Part shown: in pieces, positions 3,876-5,485 of the stretch
How the letters are laid out: every line of letters begins with the position of its first letter
Numbering within the stretch: the first letter of the stretch is position 1
Notes under the pieces: generated by a model
Databases searched by the model: none
What the model saw: the letters and a program-made list of their open reading frames with translations, nothing else
Told to the model about the DNA's origin: nothing
From: Fusobacterium sp.
GTDB lineage: Bacteria; Fusobacteriota; Fusobacteriia; Fusobacteriales; Fusobacteriaceae
Length of the DNA stretch: 5,485 nt
Reading direction: 5' to 3'
NCBI RefSeq assembly: GCF_032477075.1
Contig: NZ_JAWDXO010000080.1
Location: 1 to 5,485 of the forward strand
Program-made: the position numbers and the translations under genes

Positions 3876-5485
3876 TGGGAGTTATGGTAGTAAGTAAAAA
3901 GAAAACTCTTGATAGTCATGGAAGTGCCGAATGGGCTACTTTGGAAGAGATAAAAGAAATGAATTTATACAATGAAGCTGGAGCAGTTCTAGGGAAAGAT
4001 AGTAAAAACAGAATACTTAGAACACTTGGAGTGGAGCATATTCTTATGGCAGCCCCTACAAGAGGGGGAAAAGGTATTAATACTGTTACTCCTACTTGTC
4101 TTGATTGGACTGACAGTATGATAATAAATGATATTAAAGGGGAATTGTGGGGACTAACAGCTGGGTATAGGAAAAATATTCTTGGACAGAAAGTTATTCA
4201 TTTTAATCCTATAGATACAGAAGGAATATCTTGTTCATATAATCCTTTAGATTTTATAAAAAAGGGAACAGCTAAAGAAATGCAGGATATAGAAGTAATT
4301 GTTAAAACATTACTAGATTCTGATGGAAAAGGAGAATCAGATCACTGGGTTGGATCTGCTATGAACTTTTTAACTGGAGTAATATTTCATCTTATTTATG
4401 CAAAGGAAAATGCAAATTTAGGAGATGTAATAGATTTCTTAACAGATTCAGAAATGCCTTTAATTAATAGAATAGCAGATATTATGGGATTTCCACACCC
4501 TGAGGAAGAAGAACCTTCAAGTGAACCTTTTAATCATCTTTGGAATATTGAAAATAAAAATCTTTTTAAAGAAATTTATGGAAAAGAAGGAAGTTTGCAC
4601 CCAAATGTAGCAAGTGAATTTAGTACAGTCTTTGCATTACCTGATAAAGAAAGAGGAAGTGTAATTTCTTCAGCTACAAGATTAATGAAGATATTCCTAG
4701 ATCCTCTTTTAAGAAAACATATATCAAAATCTGATTTTACAGTACAAGATATTATGAATACAAAGACAACATTGTATTTAGTAACCCCACCTGAAGCGAT
4801 AGATAGAACACGTCCACTTCTAAGATTAATAATTACACAGGCAGTATATGGATTAACTAAGCCTATGAAATTTGATAATAAACAATCTACACTTATGGAA
4901 AAAATATTGAAACCTTTTAAAGATTTAAAGAAGAAAATGAAAAGCTATTTCTTTACAGAACCTAAAAAGAACAGAATTTTATTTCTAATAGATGAATTTC
5001 CAAGCTTGGGGAAGTTGGAACTTGTGGAAAGCTCTATGTCATACATAGCAGGATATGGATTAAAAATGCTTCTTATTACACAATCAATGAAGCAGCTTAA
5101 AAAAATCTATGGGAAAGATAACTTTATTCTTGCAAACTGTAGTATACAACTATATTTAACTCCAAATGAAATAGATGACGCAGAAGATATATCTAAAGCT
5201 TTGGATAATAAAACTATTTTAAGTGTGAGTGTAAGTAAAAAGGGATTTGATTTATTTCCAAGCAAGACTATAAGTGAAACAGGAAGAAGACTTATGACAG
5301 CAGGAGAGGTAAGAATTCTACCATTTGAAAATATAATTATCTTTGTAAGTGGACAGAAGCCAATTTATGGAAATAAGCTTATGTACTATAAAGAAAAAAG
5401 ATATAATGAAAGACTTTTACCTACTCCACAAATTACAGATACTTTTAGAAAAGAAGAAATAAAAGAAAAAAGTCCTGTAAAGAAG
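3875..5485 (+). CDS. traG: Type IV coupling protein TraG/VirD4, cytoplasmic ATPase body (3' partial)
   Basis: This ATPase links the relaxase-DNA complex to the secretion channel. The frame is open for 537 codons to the window end. Features in order: HGSAEWAT (15-22), the TraG motif just after the membrane domain; Walker A APTRGGKG (60-67); NDIKGELWGLTAGYRK (85-100); DGKGESDHW; GSVISSATRLMKIFLDPL; SKSDF; Walker B ILFLIDEFPSLGK with D373/E374; AGYGLK; and the LLITQS motif with Q403. Similarity to RP4 TraG, recalled from memory, runs all the way to LLPTPQITD, which corresponds to RP4's last 25 or so residues, so the true stop is probably just outside. The unusual part is the front: only MGVMVVSKKKTLDS precedes HGSAEWA, where RP4 has two membrane helices. 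The ATG has no good Shine-Dalgarno (GGGGA at 3856-3860 is too far), so translation probably depends on reinitiation from the overlapping stop. All ATPase motifs are intact. Confidence 0.95.
   Translation, partial: MGVMVVSKKKTLDSHGSAEWATLEEIKEMNLYNEAGAVLGKDSKNRILRTLGVEHILMAAPTRGGKGINTVTPTCLDWTDSMIINDIKGELWGLTAGYRKNILGQKVIHFNPIDTEGISCSYNPLDFIKKGTAKEMQDIEVIVKTLLDSDGKGESDHWVGSAMNFLTGVIFHLIYAKENANLGDVIDFLTDSEMPLINRIADIMGFPHPEEEEPSSEPFNHLWNIENKNLFKEIYGKEGSLHPNVASEFSTVFALPDKERGSVISSATRLMKIFLDPLLRKHISKSDFTVQDIMNTKTTLYLVTPPEAIDRTRPLLRLIITQAVYGLTKPMKFDNKQSTLMEKILKPFKDLKKKMKSYFFTEPKKNRILFLIDEFPSLGKLELVESSMSYIAGYGLKMLLITQSMKQLKKIYGKDNFILANCSIQLYLTPNEIDDAEDISKALDNKTILSVSVSKKGFDLFPSKTISETGRRLMTAGEVRILPFENIIIFVSGQKPIYGNKLMYYKEKRYNERLLPTPQITDTFRKEEIKEKSPVKK

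Noticed and set aside
3876..3895. ATG at 3884 as the start of the TraG ATPase
   Set aside because: The GGGAG before it (3877-3881) is only two bases away, too close to work; the TAATG overlap at 3875 is the better coupling signal, though the difference is only three residues.

Overview
The window reads as part of a circular, AT-rich bacterial plasmid (or a plasmid-derived integrated element). It joins an iteron-type replicon to the start of a P-type (RP4/IncP-like) conjugative transfer operon. Strong AT bias, A/T-ending codons, AGGAGG-type ribosome binding sites and a Gram-negative style TrbJ-TrbL-TraG set fit a low-GC, outer-membrane-bearing host. Fusobacterium or a relative is my best guess. 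This is inferred from composition and gene content, not from a database match.

Layout. Bases 1-115 hold a possible 3' tail of an unidentified gene overlapped by a candidate rep promoter. Bases 116-1246 encode a Rep_3-family replication initiator of 376 aa. Bases 1247-2018 (about 770 bp) carry no credible gene. They are the likely replication origin: a weak terminator after rep, a pair of 12-bp direct repeats and a large imperfect inverted repeat, an A/T-tract palindromic block (1470-1509), seven copies of a 16-bp iteron (1585-1857; five good, two degenerate), and a dyad (1899-1916) just before the transfer operon. Bases 2019-5485 are a tightly packed operon on the + strand: trbJ (VirB5-like, exported), trbL (VirB6-like, polytopic membrane protein), and traG/VirD4 (type IV coupling ATPase), which runs off the window end.

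How they work together. Rep would bind the iterons, melt the neighbouring AT-rich DNA and start plasmid replication. The transfer genes would build part of the mating channel (TrbJ outside the inner membrane, TrbL in it), and TraG would deliver the relaxase-DNA complex to it. No relaxase, oriT or partition gene is visible in this window.

Main surprises. Two of the three transfer genes are interrupted as sequenced. In trbJ the signal peptide and the mature body are in different frames, separated at an A5 run near 2102-2106. In traG the first membrane segment plus periplasmic loop is a separate 68-aa ORF ending in a TAATG overlap with the ATPase body, and about 30 residues containing the expected second membrane helix are absent. 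These may be decay, sequencing error (for trbJ), or, less likely, a bipartite coupling protein. I found no wholly new system; the split coupling protein and the phased iteron array are the most worthwhile leads.
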